This document shows positions 17,783-25,649 of a stretch of 64,000 nt of DNA, one piece after another. Below the pieces are notes generated by a model. It was not told where the DNA came from. It ran no database searches and worked only from the letters and a program-made list of their open reading frames with translations. This DNA comes from COMBO-56-21 sp041559015 (lineage in GTDB: Archaea > Thermoplasmatota > Thermoplasmata > UBA10834), in contig JBFFED010000001.1 in assembly GCA_041559015.1 (NCBI GenBank), forward strand, positions 62,001 to 126,000, read 5' to 3'. How positions within the stretch are numbered: position 1 is the stretch's first letter; each line of letters begins with the position of its first letter. Both the position numbers and the translations under genes were made by a program.

Positions 17783-18617
17783 GCGACCTGAGCACTTTGA
17801 GCTCGCTCATGTAACCCTTCTCGCCCTGCGGCGTTTCGAGGACCATCGGCATCCTATCCCAGCGCTTGTCGTTCATGAAGTTTCTAAAACCGTCGAGGCC
17901 GATGAAGCCTTTGCCGATCTGCTCGTGTCTGTCTATCCTTGAGCCCTGCTTGACCTTCGAGTCGTTCATGTGTATCGCCTTCAGGTGTTCGAGGCCTATC
18001 ACATCGTCGAACATCTGGAATGTCCGCTCGTAGCCCTTCTTGGTCCTGACATCGTATCCGGCGGCATATGCGTGGGCGGTGTCAAAGCACACTCCGGCGT
18101 TCTTCTGGTCCTCGAGCAAACTGATAATCCTGTCTATCTGCTCGAACGAATATCCAAGCACGGTCCCCTGACCAGCAGTGATTTCAATCACGAAGGCCAC
18201 ATCCCCGGAGCCGAACTCCTTCCTCGCCCAGTTGAGCGACGCGGCGATCTTCTTCAGACCTTCCTGCTCTCCAGCGCCCATGTGCGCGCCCGGGTGGAAG
18301 ACCAGGTTCCGGACTCCGAGGTGTCTCGCCCTGACGAGCTCTTCCAGGAACGCCTCCCTCGACTGCTTGAGGAGTCGCTTGTCCGGGCTACCCAGGTTGA
18401 TGAGGTACGAATCATGGATGATCGTTTCCTGGACGGCGAACTTCACCGAGTTCTCCTTGAACCTCCCGGCTTCATCGAGGCCGAGAGGCTTGGCTTTCCA
18501 CTGCATCTGGTTCCTCGAGAATATCTGCATGCAGTCGCATGTGGCCTGATGCGCGCGCTCCGGGGCCCTATCTACGCCCCCTGAAATCGATACGTGCCCT
18601 CCCAGCATCATTCTCAC
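17769..18617 (-). CDS. nfo: Endonuclease IV (AP endonuclease, Nfo family)
   Basis: Endonuclease IV cuts DNA 5' of abasic sites in base excision repair, using three zinc or manganese ions in a TIM barrel. The 282-residue length is typical. Metal-ligand motifs visible include GGHVSISGG at the N-terminus, VFHPGAHMG, an EITAG glutamate motif, CFDTAHAYAAGYD and HMNDSK. The annotated start gives MRMMLGGHV; the third Met is equally possible. The gene converges on the NFACT gene with a 14-base overlap and lies 39 bases after the end of the CoA-transferase/GNAT pseudogene on the same strand. Confidence 0.94.
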   Translation of the reverse strand: MRMMLGGHVSISGGVDRAPERAHQATCDCMQIFSRNQMQWKAKPLGLDEAGRFKENSVKFAVQETIIHDSYLINLGSPDKRLLKQSREAFLEELVRARHLGVRNLVFHPGAHMGAGEQEGLKKIAASLNWARKEFGSGDVAFVIEITAGQGTVLGYSFEQIDRIISLLEDQKNAGVCFDTAHAYAAGYDVRTKKGYERTFQMFDDVIGLEHLKAIHMNDSKVKQGSRIDRHEQIGKGFIGLDGFRNFMNDKRWDRMPMVLETPQGEKGYMSELKVLRSLRKR

Positions 18618-18656
18618 CGACCTGACCTGTATTCGAGCATCTGATAGATAATCATT

Positions 18657-19192
18657 CTAGAAATCCATCGTGAACACATATGAACCGTCGACGATGTTGG
18701 ACTTCGGCTCAACGCCGGCCTTATGCATGAGCGCTATCATCGCCACGTTATCCCTCAGCACCTCGGCCGTGAAGCCCTTTATGTTCTTCGATTTGGCAAT
18801 CCTGACGATTGATTTCATCATGAAGGTGCCTATGCCCTTGCCCTGCCCTCCGCCACGGCCTGCCGCGTGTTCGCACCAATGAAGAAGGCGTTGTGCCGGA
18901 ACTGGTCTGTGAACTTCTCCTCCGTATAAGGCGCGACTCCCAAGGTCATGATGTGCATGATCCTGGTGTCCGCGAGTCTCCCCGAGGTCTCGATCAGCGC
19001 CTTGACGAGTGTCTGAGGCCCGGCCGCCCCTGAGCCGATGAAGACCTTGTCGCCTCGGCGTATCGTCGAGACTGCCTGCTCCGGAGTCCTCACCTTCTCC
19101 TTGTAGCGCTCTTGCCAATCGAGCATCATCTTGGAACTCGTGGCAGGGGGTGCGTTCGAGGGCACCTTGGACGCTGCGGATTTGACACCCAT
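18657..19192 (-). pseudogene. Acetyl-CoA hydrolase/transferase-GNAT fusion gene with internal deletion and frameshift
   Basis: From ATG 19192 a frame encodes about 115 residues of the N-terminus of an acetyl-CoA hydrolase/4-hydroxybutyrate CoA-transferase (WQERYKEKV, GDKVFIGSGAAGPQTLV, HIMTLGVAPYTEEKF, FFIGANTRQAVAEGRA) and then hits a stop at 18830. In the next frame, from about 18865 to the stop at 18657, sits the C-terminal 60 residues of a GNAT acetyltransferase (GKGIGTFMMKSIVRIAKSK). Known CoA-transferase/GNAT fusions are about 620-640 residues, so roughly 1.4 kb is missing. The join lies in GAGGGCAGGGCAAGGGCATAGG, where a CAGGGCA repeat could have mediated the deletion. A TATA-like TTATTA 28-40 bases upstream remains. 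An assembly error is the alternative. Confidence 0.8.
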
Positions 19193-19332
19193 GTATGGTC
19201 ATCCACTGGTACTTCGTAGGCAGTAATAACGGTTTTGAAGATACAGAATGGGGCATTCCAGGCATCTGGACGCGAACGGCAATGTTCCCATCCGCAGAGG
19301 ACCTTCGATTCCCGACCGACCCGAACGGGTCT

Positions 19333-19650
19333 TCACATCGTCAGGAGCATCGCCTTCATCGCCTCAAGCTCCTTGCCGATCTTGAGTATGGCCTTATCCT
19401 TGTCCTGGAAGACGAGCTCTGGATGTTCGCTCCGGAACGTGTCGAGTATCTCGCCCGGAGATATCTGGTGCAGCTCCCTGAGCACTTGGGCCTTGTAAGG
19501 GGACATCGCCCTCAGGGGGGGCTCCAGCAGGGGTGCGAGATCGAGGTCGTCGCTCAGCCAAGCATCGACCTCTGCCTGCTCCATCTGGCCGAGGTTGTTC
19601 AACAGGAACCTTCTGATGGCCTTCTTCCACTCCGCTTCCATCTTCATCAC
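19333..19650 (-). CDS. Small helical protein encoded with FAD oxidase operon (105 aa)
   Basis: A charged, probably all-helical protein of 104-105 residues with no Cys, signal peptide or membrane segment. The start is GTG 19650 or, better, ATG 19647, which overlaps the TGA of the FAD oxidase gene in a TGATG arrangement. The N-terminus is amphipathic (EAEWKKAIRRFLLNNLGQ) and the middle is acidic (AWLSDDLDLAPLLE). I do not recognise the family. Translational coupling with the FAD oxidase and Fe-S subunits suggests an accessory or assembly role in that oxidoreductase. It is the last gene of the operon and is followed by 140 bases before the pseudogene start. Confidence 0.75.
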   Translation of the reverse strand: MMKMEAEWKKAIRRFLLNNLGQMEQAEVDAWLSDDLDLAPLLEPPLRAMSPYKAQVLRELHQISPGEILDTFRSEHPELVFQDKDKAILKIGKELEAMKAMLLTM

Positions 19651-21047
19651 TCCTTCTCTGGAATCTTCTTGCCGGGGTTCATTATGTTGTCAGGATCGAG
19701 CAATCGCTTGATGCCGCGCATCGTCTCAAGGGCTACATCGGAATACTCGAACACCATGTTATCCCTGTGCTCTATACCCACTCCGTGGCAAGCCTGCACC
19801 GAGCCGCCGAGTCTTGCAGCCAGGGCGGCTATCTCCTTGAGCAATTCCTGGTACCTCTCCCAAGCACGGTCCCCCTTGGGCAGACGATATCTTCCCCCTG
19901 TCATCCTGTATCTTCCGACGTCCAAGCTGAACTTCTCACCTGGAAGGGGCTCGATGCCGTATTTGGGGGCGACCTCATTCCACAGAACGTCATAGTACTC
20001 GCGCATCTTCTCCATCGGGATGTAGGTGGTGAGCACATCCTCGAAACCCGTCAACGCCCTTGCGCCACACCATTGCTTTGTGTAGGTCGTGAGGAACTGT
20101 TCGGCGACTCTGTTGTCTGCAAGGATGCCGCCAGCGTCCTCCATCGTGCGTCGGAGGTGTTCCGAGACGGCTTTCACCTCCCCCTTCGTGCCATGCGCCA
20201 GGGCGTAGAAGATAGCCTTCTTACCAGGAGGGGCGCCCAGTCCGGAATCATCACCCGTCTCGTACGCCTCTCCACCCGAGAAACCGACGCCTGAGGTCAT
20301 CACCCTCTGGGCGGCCTCGTTGGCGGCCCAGAAATCGTCGAAGAATCCTAGCACGACCGCCTCGGATTCCGGGAGAGGTTCGACCCTGAGAGTGGCCTCG
20401 GTGATTATCCCCAAGGTGCCCTCAGCGCCTATGAACATCTGATGGAGGCGGTATCCTGTGGATGTGTAGAGCGTCTTCGGTCCAGTCCTCAGGATGCTGC
20501 CATCGGCAAGGACGACCTCGAGGGACATGACACGGTCCGCGATGGCCCTGTACTTCTGGTGCCGTCTGCTGAAGGCTGACGTGGATATAGCTCCGCCCAC
20601 GGTGGCCATCTTAAGAGAACCCTGCTCCTGCGTGAGCCAGACCCCGTGCTCGCTGAGCTGGTCCTCCAGATTCTTGAGGACCATACCTGGTTGCACTGTG
20701 ACATGGAGGTCTGGAACGCTGACCTCGATGAGCCTGTTCATCCTTATCGTGTCTACGACTATCCCACCGCTTATCGGGACGAGCATCCCGGTCCTGTTGG
20801 ATCCACCGCCCTTCGGGATAAGGGGGATCTTCCTCTGCGCGGCTACACGAACGACCCTCTGCACCTCATCGGTCGTCTCTGGCAGGACGACGAAATCCGG
20901 CATGTACCGATACTCATCCTCGAACCTGATCCTGTAGGTGTCCTTACAGTACGGGAGGAGATCCACCTTCTTCCAGAGCACCCTGTCCTCTCCGAGGATT
21001 GCGACCATCTCTTCCCTGACCGCGTCCTTCAAAGCATCGGGGATCAT
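19647..21047 (-). CDS. FAD-binding oxidoreductase, GlcD/D-lactate dehydrogenase type
   Basis: A 466-residue flavoprotein of the PCMH/VAO family related to GlcD and D-lactate dehydrogenases. The N-terminal FAD domain has DFVVLPETTDEVQRVVR, the pyrophosphate loop PKGGGSNRTGM and IGAEGTLGIITEATL; the C-terminal cap ends with LLDPDNIMNPGKK, a family hallmark. I set the start at ATG 21047, overlapping the TGA of the upstream Fe-S gene by one base (TGATG). The open frame continues upstream to 21542 but that part is the shadow of the Fe-S gene. Together with the Fe-S partner it would oxidise a 2-hydroxy acid and pass electrons to a membrane or soluble carrier. The substrate is not evident. Confidence 0.92.
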   Translation of the reverse strand: MIPDALKDAVREEMVAILGEDRVLWKKVDLLPYCKDTYRIRFEDEYRYMPDFVVLPETTDEVQRVVRVAAQRKIPLIPKGGGSNRTGMLVPISGGIVVDTIRMNRLIEVSVPDLHVTVQPGMVLKNLEDQLSEHGVWLTQEQGSLKMATVGGAISTSAFSRRHQKYRAIADRVMSLEVVLADGSILRTGPKTLYTSTGYRLHQMFIGAEGTLGIITEATLRVEPLPESEAVVLGFFDDFWAANEAAQRVMTSGVGFSGGEAYETGDDSGLGAPPGKKAIFYALAHGTKGEVKAVSEHLRRTMEDAGGILADNRVAEQFLTTYTKQWCGARALTGFEDVLTTYIPMEKMREYYDVLWNEVAPKYGIEPLPGEKFSLDVGRYRMTGGRYRLPKGDRAWERYQELLKEIAALAARLGGSVQACHGVGIEHRDNMVFEYSDVALETMRGIKRLLDPDNIMNPGKKIPEKE

Positions 21048-22210
21048 CAGCGAACCTCCTTGTCGCACTCGACGTGCCTGTCGAGGAACACTGAAATCTC
21101 GACGACTTCGACGGGGGAGCTGATGCTCTGAGCGGCTGCCTTCAGGCTCTGCATGCAGAACGGGCAAGAGGTAACGAGGGCCGATGCGCCTGTACCCTCG
21201 GCCTCCCTGACTCGCTTGATTGCCGCCTTCTGAGAGATCTCTGGATACGCGGTCTTCACTCCAGCACCTCCACCACAGCACCTCGCCAACTCCCTGGAAG
21301 CCCTCATCTCTCTCAGCTGCAGGCCGGGGATGGCGCGAAGAAGCGCTCTGGGCGCATCGTAAACCTCGGTGTGTCTGCCCAGATGGCACGGATCGTGGTA
21401 GGTCACACAGATGTCCGTCGCTCTGAACTTGAGCTTGCCGGATACCGCCAGCTCGTCCAGGTACTCCGTCGAGTGCAGTATCCGCAGGTCCTCGGAGAGC
21501 CTTCCGTAGTCCTGCTTGAGGGTCTTGTAGCAACCAGCGCACGCGGTCACTATCTTCCTGACTCCCGTTCCCCTGAGTCTACGCTCGTTCTCCTCCCTTA
21601 GCTCCCCGAAGAGCTTGGGATGGCCTAGCCTCTTCACGGTGGAGCCGCAGCAGAGTTCCTCATCGAGGAGAAGACCATAGTCTTCTCCAGCGCATTCGAG
21701 AAGGTGTGCGAGGGCTCGCGGACTGTCGACCAACATCCTGTCCAGGGAGTAAGTGCAACCGACATAGAAGAGCGTCTCCGTCTTCCCCGGGACGACCTTC
21801 TTGCTCTCAAGCTCCTTGGCCCAACGCCGCCTTGACGATCGTGGCTCCTGCCACGGGTTGCCGTAGTTCTCGAGGCTCTTGGCCAGCATCTGATGCTCTG
21901 GGAGGAGCTGCGCGCCCCCAGAGAGAAGGTACTCCCTGAGGGACTCGGCCGCATCGGCGTTCTTCAGCTCGGCGGTGCACGAGTGCTCGTCTCGCTTGCA
22001 GAGGAGACACGAGTAGGCGATTCGAACCGCGCGCTCATCAGGCTGGACGACGCCCGTCAACAGCGCATGCACGAGCATATTCCTGCCCTTAGGCGATATG
22101 CTCTCCTCCAGGATCTCCGAATACATCGGACACTCGTCCTTGCAGCAGCCGCATCTGCACTTGATACACGCCTCAGCGACCTCGCGCAAGGCGGTCTCTC
22201 CGTGTGACAA
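21047..22210 (-). CDS. Fe-S oxidoreductase with two CCG domains (GlcF/HdrD-like)
   Basis: A 387-residue electron-transfer subunit. The N-terminus holds two [4Fe-4S] motifs, the first dense (CIKCRCGCCKDECP) and the second spaced (CLLCKRDEHSC). Two CCG domains follow: CTYSLDRM...CCGST...CAGCYKT, and DPCHLGRHTEVY...CCGGGAG...CPFCMQS. This layout is shared by GlcF, LutA and HdrD/HdrB-type subunits. The start is TTG 22210, chosen because the Cys-rich domain begins soon after and no ATG or GTG fits. It is the first gene of a three-gene operon with the FAD oxidase and a 105-residue protein, divergent from an MttB-family gene across 161 bases. Confidence 0.9.
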   Translation of the reverse strand: MSHGETALREVAEACIKCRCGCCKDECPMYSEILEESISPKGRNMLVHALLTGVVQPDERAVRIAYSCLLCKRDEHSCTAELKNADAAESLREYLLSGGAQLLPEHQMLAKSLENYGNPWQEPRSSRRRWAKELESKKVVPGKTETLFYVGCTYSLDRMLVDSPRALAHLLECAGEDYGLLLDEELCCGSTVKRLGHPKLFGELREENERRLRGTGVRKIVTACAGCYKTLKQDYGRLSEDLRILHSTEYLDELAVSGKLKFRATDICVTYHDPCHLGRHTEVYDAPRALLRAIPGLQLREMRASRELARCCGGGAGVKTAYPEISQKAAIKRVREAEGTGASALVTSCPFCMQSLKAAAQSISSPVEVVEISVFLDRHVECDKEVR

Positions 22211-22359
22211 TCTCGGGATCCCCTGGCACGCATCTGGCAGGCGTGCGGATATGGATTGGATGACTGGTATATGACCGTTCCCGAGGAAGCCGAGGATTCA
22301 GCCGATGACGCCCGATAGTCAAAAAGTACATTCGGATGGATGGCTTCACCTGATGAAGA

Positions 22360-22365
22360 GGAGGG
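22360..22365 (+). promoter_or_regulatory. Shine-Dalgarno site of the MttB-family gene
   Basis: GGAGGG ends 6 bases before ATG 22372 and fixes the start. The 161-base divergent region upstream also carries TATA-like elements for both directions (TCAAAAAGTACA on the plus strand; CATATACC on the minus strand near 22270). Confidence 0.6.
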
Positions 22366-22371
22366 ACTTGA

Positions 22372-23799
22372 ATGGCGCGGGGTAAGCTTGAGTTCCTATC
22401 CAGGGATGATATCGAACGCATACACAGCGTGTCCGTCAGAGTGCTTGAGGAGGTTGGTGTGTCCGTCCACTGCCCCAAAGCAGTCGAGATGCTGCTCAAA
22501 GACGGCTCGTCCATGTCCGAGGATGGCAAGAGGATCCTGATGCCAGAGAGCCAGGTCAAGGAGGCCGTGACGGCCGCACCGAAATCCGTCCTACTCGCAG
22601 CAAGGGACCCAAGAAAGGACCTTAGGCTCCCCTCGGAGGACCGCATGTTCGTCTCGAATGGCGGCGAAGGGGTCTACATAAGGAACCTGCTGACCGGTGA
22701 GACGAGAACGCCTCGCACAGCGGACGTGAGAGATTTCGCAAGGTTGGTGGACTCGCTCGACCCTGTGGACTTCCTGTGGCCCATGGTCGGGGCGCTCGAC
22801 CAGCCGGACGGGCTGAAGGGATTGACTGAGATGAGGGTCAGCTTCGAGTGTACAACGAAGCATGTGCAGACTGGGGCGATTGACTCGCGGGAAGCGCGAG
22901 CGTTCGTGGACCTCGCCTCGATACTCGTCGGCGGGAAGGAGTATCTCAGGGAGAGGCCCGTCTTCTCGTGCGTCCAGTGCCCCATATCCCCCCTGACTTT
23001 CGATGACGGCCTGACAGAAGCGCAAATCGAGCTCGCGAGGGCGGGCATACCGGTGGTCAGCATGGTGGCTTCGGTCGTTGGTCTGACGTCCCCGGTCACC
23101 CTATCGGGCTCCATGGCGCAGATCAATGCCGAGAACCTCGCGAGCTGCGTGATAAGCCAGGCCGCTGCGAAGGGCGCACCCTGGATATACAGCAGCGATT
23201 CGGCGCCGGGCGATCTCGTGTCTGGCTCCATCGACTACGGAGCACTCGAAGGGCCGCTGTTGCGGACCGCCGCGGCGCAAATGGGGCGGCGTTATGGGTT
23301 CGTGACCATGACAGCGGGATCCGGGCTCGAATGTACTTCCCATCTTCTAGGCAGACCTAGGGACGGCGTGCCATACATGGCCTTGATGGTGCTTGTGCCG
23401 TCGGACCTCGGCTCGGGCTTCGGTTCCCTTGACCAGGCTGCGGGCGCGTCCATGGAGCAACTCGTGCTCGACGCATGGGTCTGGGATGCCGCTAAGGAAC
23501 TCGCGAGGCCTTTCTCCAGTGATGAGAGCGCGATATCGTTCGAGACGATACGCGAAGCGGGCCTCGACGGCAACTTCCTGGGTAAGAGGCACACGCTCAC
23601 GCGGTTCAGAGACGAGTTCGCTGCTCCCAGGAAGCCGGAGGCTGTGTTGTCCGGCCGCGAGGATTCTCCGCCGAGAGGTGAGCTCCTGAGGAAAGCAGGA
23701 GAAGAAGTCAAGAGGCTACTGGACCAGCCGAGGGAGCGGCTCGTTTCCTCGTCGGAAACGGCCCAGATAGACGACCTCTTCAGGAGATTCGAAGGGTGA
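22372..23799 (+). CDS. Trimethylamine methyltransferase (MttB) superfamily protein, non-pyrrolysine
   Basis: MttB-superfamily proteins move a methyl group from a quaternary or tertiary amine to a corrinoid protein. This 475-residue protein shows the family TIM-barrel pattern: LSRDDIERIHSVSVRVLEEVGV at the N-terminus, YIRNLLTGETRTPRTADV, LTSPVTLSGSMAQINAENLA and a C-terminal LTRFRDEF. It is read through without an internal amber codon, so it belongs to the non-Pyl branch, like glycine betaine methyltransferase MtgB, and is not a methylamine methyltransferase with Pyl. No corrinoid protein or RamA gene is in the window. It is divergent from the FAD/Fe-S oxidoreductase operon, which may process the demethylated product. 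Confidence 0.88.
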   Translation: MARGKLEFLSRDDIERIHSVSVRVLEEVGVSVHCPKAVEMLLKDGSSMSEDGKRILMPESQVKEAVTAAPKSVLLAARDPRKDLRLPSEDRMFVSNGGEGVYIRNLLTGETRTPRTADVRDFARLVDSLDPVDFLWPMVGALDQPDGLKGLTEMRVSFECTTKHVQTGAIDSREARAFVDLASILVGGKEYLRERPVFSCVQCPISPLTFDDGLTEAQIELARAGIPVVSMVASVVGLTSPVTLSGSMAQINAENLASCVISQAAAKGAPWIYSSDSAPGDLVSGSIDYGALEGPLLRTAAAQMGRRYGFVTMTAGSGLECTSHLLGRPRDGVPYMALMVLVPSDLGSGFGSLDQAAGASMEQLVLDAWVWDAAKELARPFSSDESAISFETIREAGLDGNFLGKRHTLTRFRDEFAAPRKPEAVLSGREDSPPRGELLRKAGEEVKRLLDQPRERLVSSSETAQIDDLFRRFEG

Positions 23800-23820
23800 C
23801 GGGAAGAATCGAGGAGGAGG

Positions 23821-23894
23821 CGCCCGAGCTGGGATTCGAACCCAGGTCCGAAGCTCCGCAGGCTTCTAGGATATCCAAGCTACCCCACTCGGGC
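23821..23894 (-). tRNA. tRNA-Arg (anticodon GCG)
   Basis: The reverse complement gives perfect acceptor arms GCCCGAG/CTCGGGC, anticodon stem GAAGC/GCTTC around loop CTGCGGA (anticodon GCG for CGC/CGU), and T arm CTGGG-TTCGAAT-CCCAG. The D stem has a T13-T22 mismatch, common in archaeal tRNA-Arg. The discriminator is G. CCA is not encoded (CCU follows), unlike the other two tRNAs here. No intron. Confidence 0.95.
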
Positions 23895-23958
23895 ATTCTT
23901 CCTGAACGGCACCCTCCATGAGGACATCGATAGAAATACCCTCCCATCCGCCGGGGAC

Positions 23959-24828
23959 CTAATACGCAGTGGTCCAGTCGATCTTGCCCTTCCTTCGGGC
24001 GACACCGTCAGCGAACCTGAACACGGCGAGAGACAGCACGAAGAACACGGCTGCGGAAATCGCCAAGTACGCCATGATGTACATGTCGCTGATGCTGCCG
24101 AGGCCGGTGACATCGACTGCCGCCGCAGTGCTGAGCTCGGCCATGGCTTCCGGCATAAGCGCCCGCCTCATGGAATCCATCCAGTATGTGATGGGGAGGA
24201 CCTTGGAGATCGATTGGGCCCATGTGGGCAACGCGGTGATCGGGAATATGATGCCGCTCATGACGTAGAACACGCCTGCAACGCCTTCGTTTATGCCGAT
24301 CGAATGCCTGGCGGTCAGGAACGTGATACCGCCCAGGGCCAGCCCGAGCACGCATATGCAGCCCATGCCGAGCACGAGGGATCCGGCGAGCAACAGCCAG
24401 TTGATATCCCCGAGGAATATGTCCACGCCGAGGACCAGGACGCCGAACGCCAGCGTGATGATGACCCCTGCAGTCGTGATGGCTATCTTTATGGCCGACC
24501 GGCCCAGGATGTAAGCATAGAAGTTGATCGGGGCTATGTACACCTGTTTCAGGGTCATGTAATGCTCCCTGTCGTCGTGTATGACCCACGTGACCCCGAA
24601 CAGCACCTCGGCCACGTACATGTAGAGCGCGTTCCCGATGAACATGTACGAGAAGTACGCATTGTCCGTGTTGCCGCCCGTGACGACCATGTACATGAAT
24701 ACGAGTATGAGGGTCGCGCTGATCGGCTTGACTATCGAGTATGTGGCGAACAGGAACGGGTCCGTCCAGTTCGCCTCCATCTGCCAGCCGAGCCATGCGG
24801 CGTTCTTCATCGTCCTCAGGTCGTTCAT
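23959..24828 (-). CDS. ABC-2 type transporter permease (second subunit)
   Basis: A 289-residue membrane protein with about six to seven helices and an ABC-2 permease layout: an amphipathic N-terminal region, paired helices (SATLILVFMYMVVTGG, YMFIGNALYMYVAEVLFG), and a conserved segment before the last helices (FPITALPTWAQSISKVLPITYWMDSMRRAL), which is typical of ABC-2 exporters. The start is ATG 24828, overlapping the TGA of the first permease by one base; an ATG at 24837 would also work. The open frame extends to 24921 but that is out-of-frame shadow. It is the last gene of an ATPase-permease-permease operon for drug or lipid-like export. Confidence 0.9.
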   Translation of the reverse strand: MNDLRTMKNAAWLGWQMEANWTDPFLFATYSIVKPISATLILVFMYMVVTGGNTDNAYFSYMFIGNALYMYVAEVLFGVTWVIHDDREHYMTLKQVYIAPINFYAYILGRSAIKIAITTAGVIITLAFGVLVLGVDIFLGDINWLLLAGSLVLGMGCICVLGLALGGITFLTARHSIGINEGVAGVFYVMSGIIFPITALPTWAQSISKVLPITYWMDSMRRALMPEAMAELSTAAAVDVTGLGSISDMYIMAYLAISAAVFFVLSLAVFRFADGVARRKGKIDWTTAY

Positions 24829-25649
24829 CACTGCCATCTGAGCGTCAGCCTCCCCGTGGCCTTTCCGAGGTGCTCCATGTACCTGAGCGAGTAGTGCGCG
24901 AGGACCATGAACAGCGCACACAGCCCCACCAGGAGCGCCAGCTCGAGCTCGATCGACAGGAACGCGTCACCGGTCCCGCTTGTGAAGAACAGCTGCCTGA
25001 GCGCATCCAGGCCAAGCGTGATGGGGATGAACGAAGCCCCAGCCGCGGCGAACGCTCCCAGATATCTGACCGGGAAGTAGAACCCTGAAGCAAGGTACAC
25101 TGGCTCCGTGAGTAGACTGGACATGTGGTGCGCCTCCCTTCCGAAGAGCATGTAGAGCGACGCGAACATCATGCCCATGCCGTAGAGAGCGACCATCGTG
25201 GCGACGAATATGGCGATCAGCATGAGCGGGTCGACCACGTGGAAGGCGATGTTGAATATCAGCGCGCCTATCACCAGCGTCGACGCGGCGTTGACGGTCG
25301 TCGAGAGCATTCCGCCGAGGGCCATGCCCGCGAGGATCGACATCCTAGATATGGGCGCTACCAGGTATAGCTGCAGGTTCCCGATCTCCTTCTCCCAGTA
25401 GAACTGGGCCGCCATGGACCACAGCACGTTGAGCCAGAAAGCGGTCATCGCGCCTCCGAGCACGACATAGCCGATGAGCTCGTGCCTCGCATCCATGAAC
25501 TGATAGACGTACGCGTACGCCGCGACCGTGAAGAGAGGCAGCACCACCTCGAAGAAGAGCCAGCTGGGTTCCCTCTGCGCGCCCACGATGCGCGGGTATG
25601 CGCGCCCTCGGATCGCCCTCATGTTCTTGATGACCCAGCTGTCGCTCAT
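24828..25649 (-). CDS. ABC-2 type transporter permease (first subunit)
   Basis: A 273-residue integral membrane protein. Six hydrophobic segments can be picked out, including FFEVVLPLFTVAAYAYVYQF, LIGYVVLGGAMTAFWLNVLW, the TTVNAASTLVIGALIF helix, a Met/Ala-rich helix, YLGAFAAAGASFIPITLGLDALR and a C-terminal LALLVGLCALFMVLA. A re-entrant-like SGFYFPVRYL segment precedes the last pair, as in ABC-2 permeases. It overlaps the ATPase gene by four bases (ATGA) and the second permease by one base. The two permeases are different in sequence, so the exporter is a heterodimer. Confidence 0.9.
   Translation of the reverse strand: MSDSWVIKNMRAIRGRAYPRIVGAQREPSWLFFEVVLPLFTVAAYAYVYQFMDARHELIGYVVLGGAMTAFWLNVLWSMAAQFYWEKEIGNLQLYLVAPISRMSILAGMALGGMLSTTVNAASTLVIGALIFNIAFHVVDPLMLIAIFVATMVALYGMGMMFASLYMLFGREAHHMSSLLTEPVYLASGFYFPVRYLGAFAAAGASFIPITLGLDALRQLFFTSGTGDAFLSIELELALLVGLCALFMVLAHYSLRYMEHLGKATGRLTLRWQ

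Noticed and set aside
21048..21542. Apparent extension of the FAD oxidase upstream of ATG 21047
   Set aside because: It lies inside the Fe-S subunit gene in another frame and lacks any family similarity.
22347..22357. CTGATGAAG resembling a C box of a C/D guide RNA
   Set aside because: No D box (CUGA) or C'/D' pair at proper distance; the bases belong to the leader and ribosome site of the MttB-family gene.
22372..23799. Possible pyrrolysine-containing trimethylamine methyltransferase
   Set aside because: The frame has no internal amber codon and ends at the normal family length, so it is a non-Pyl MttB relative.
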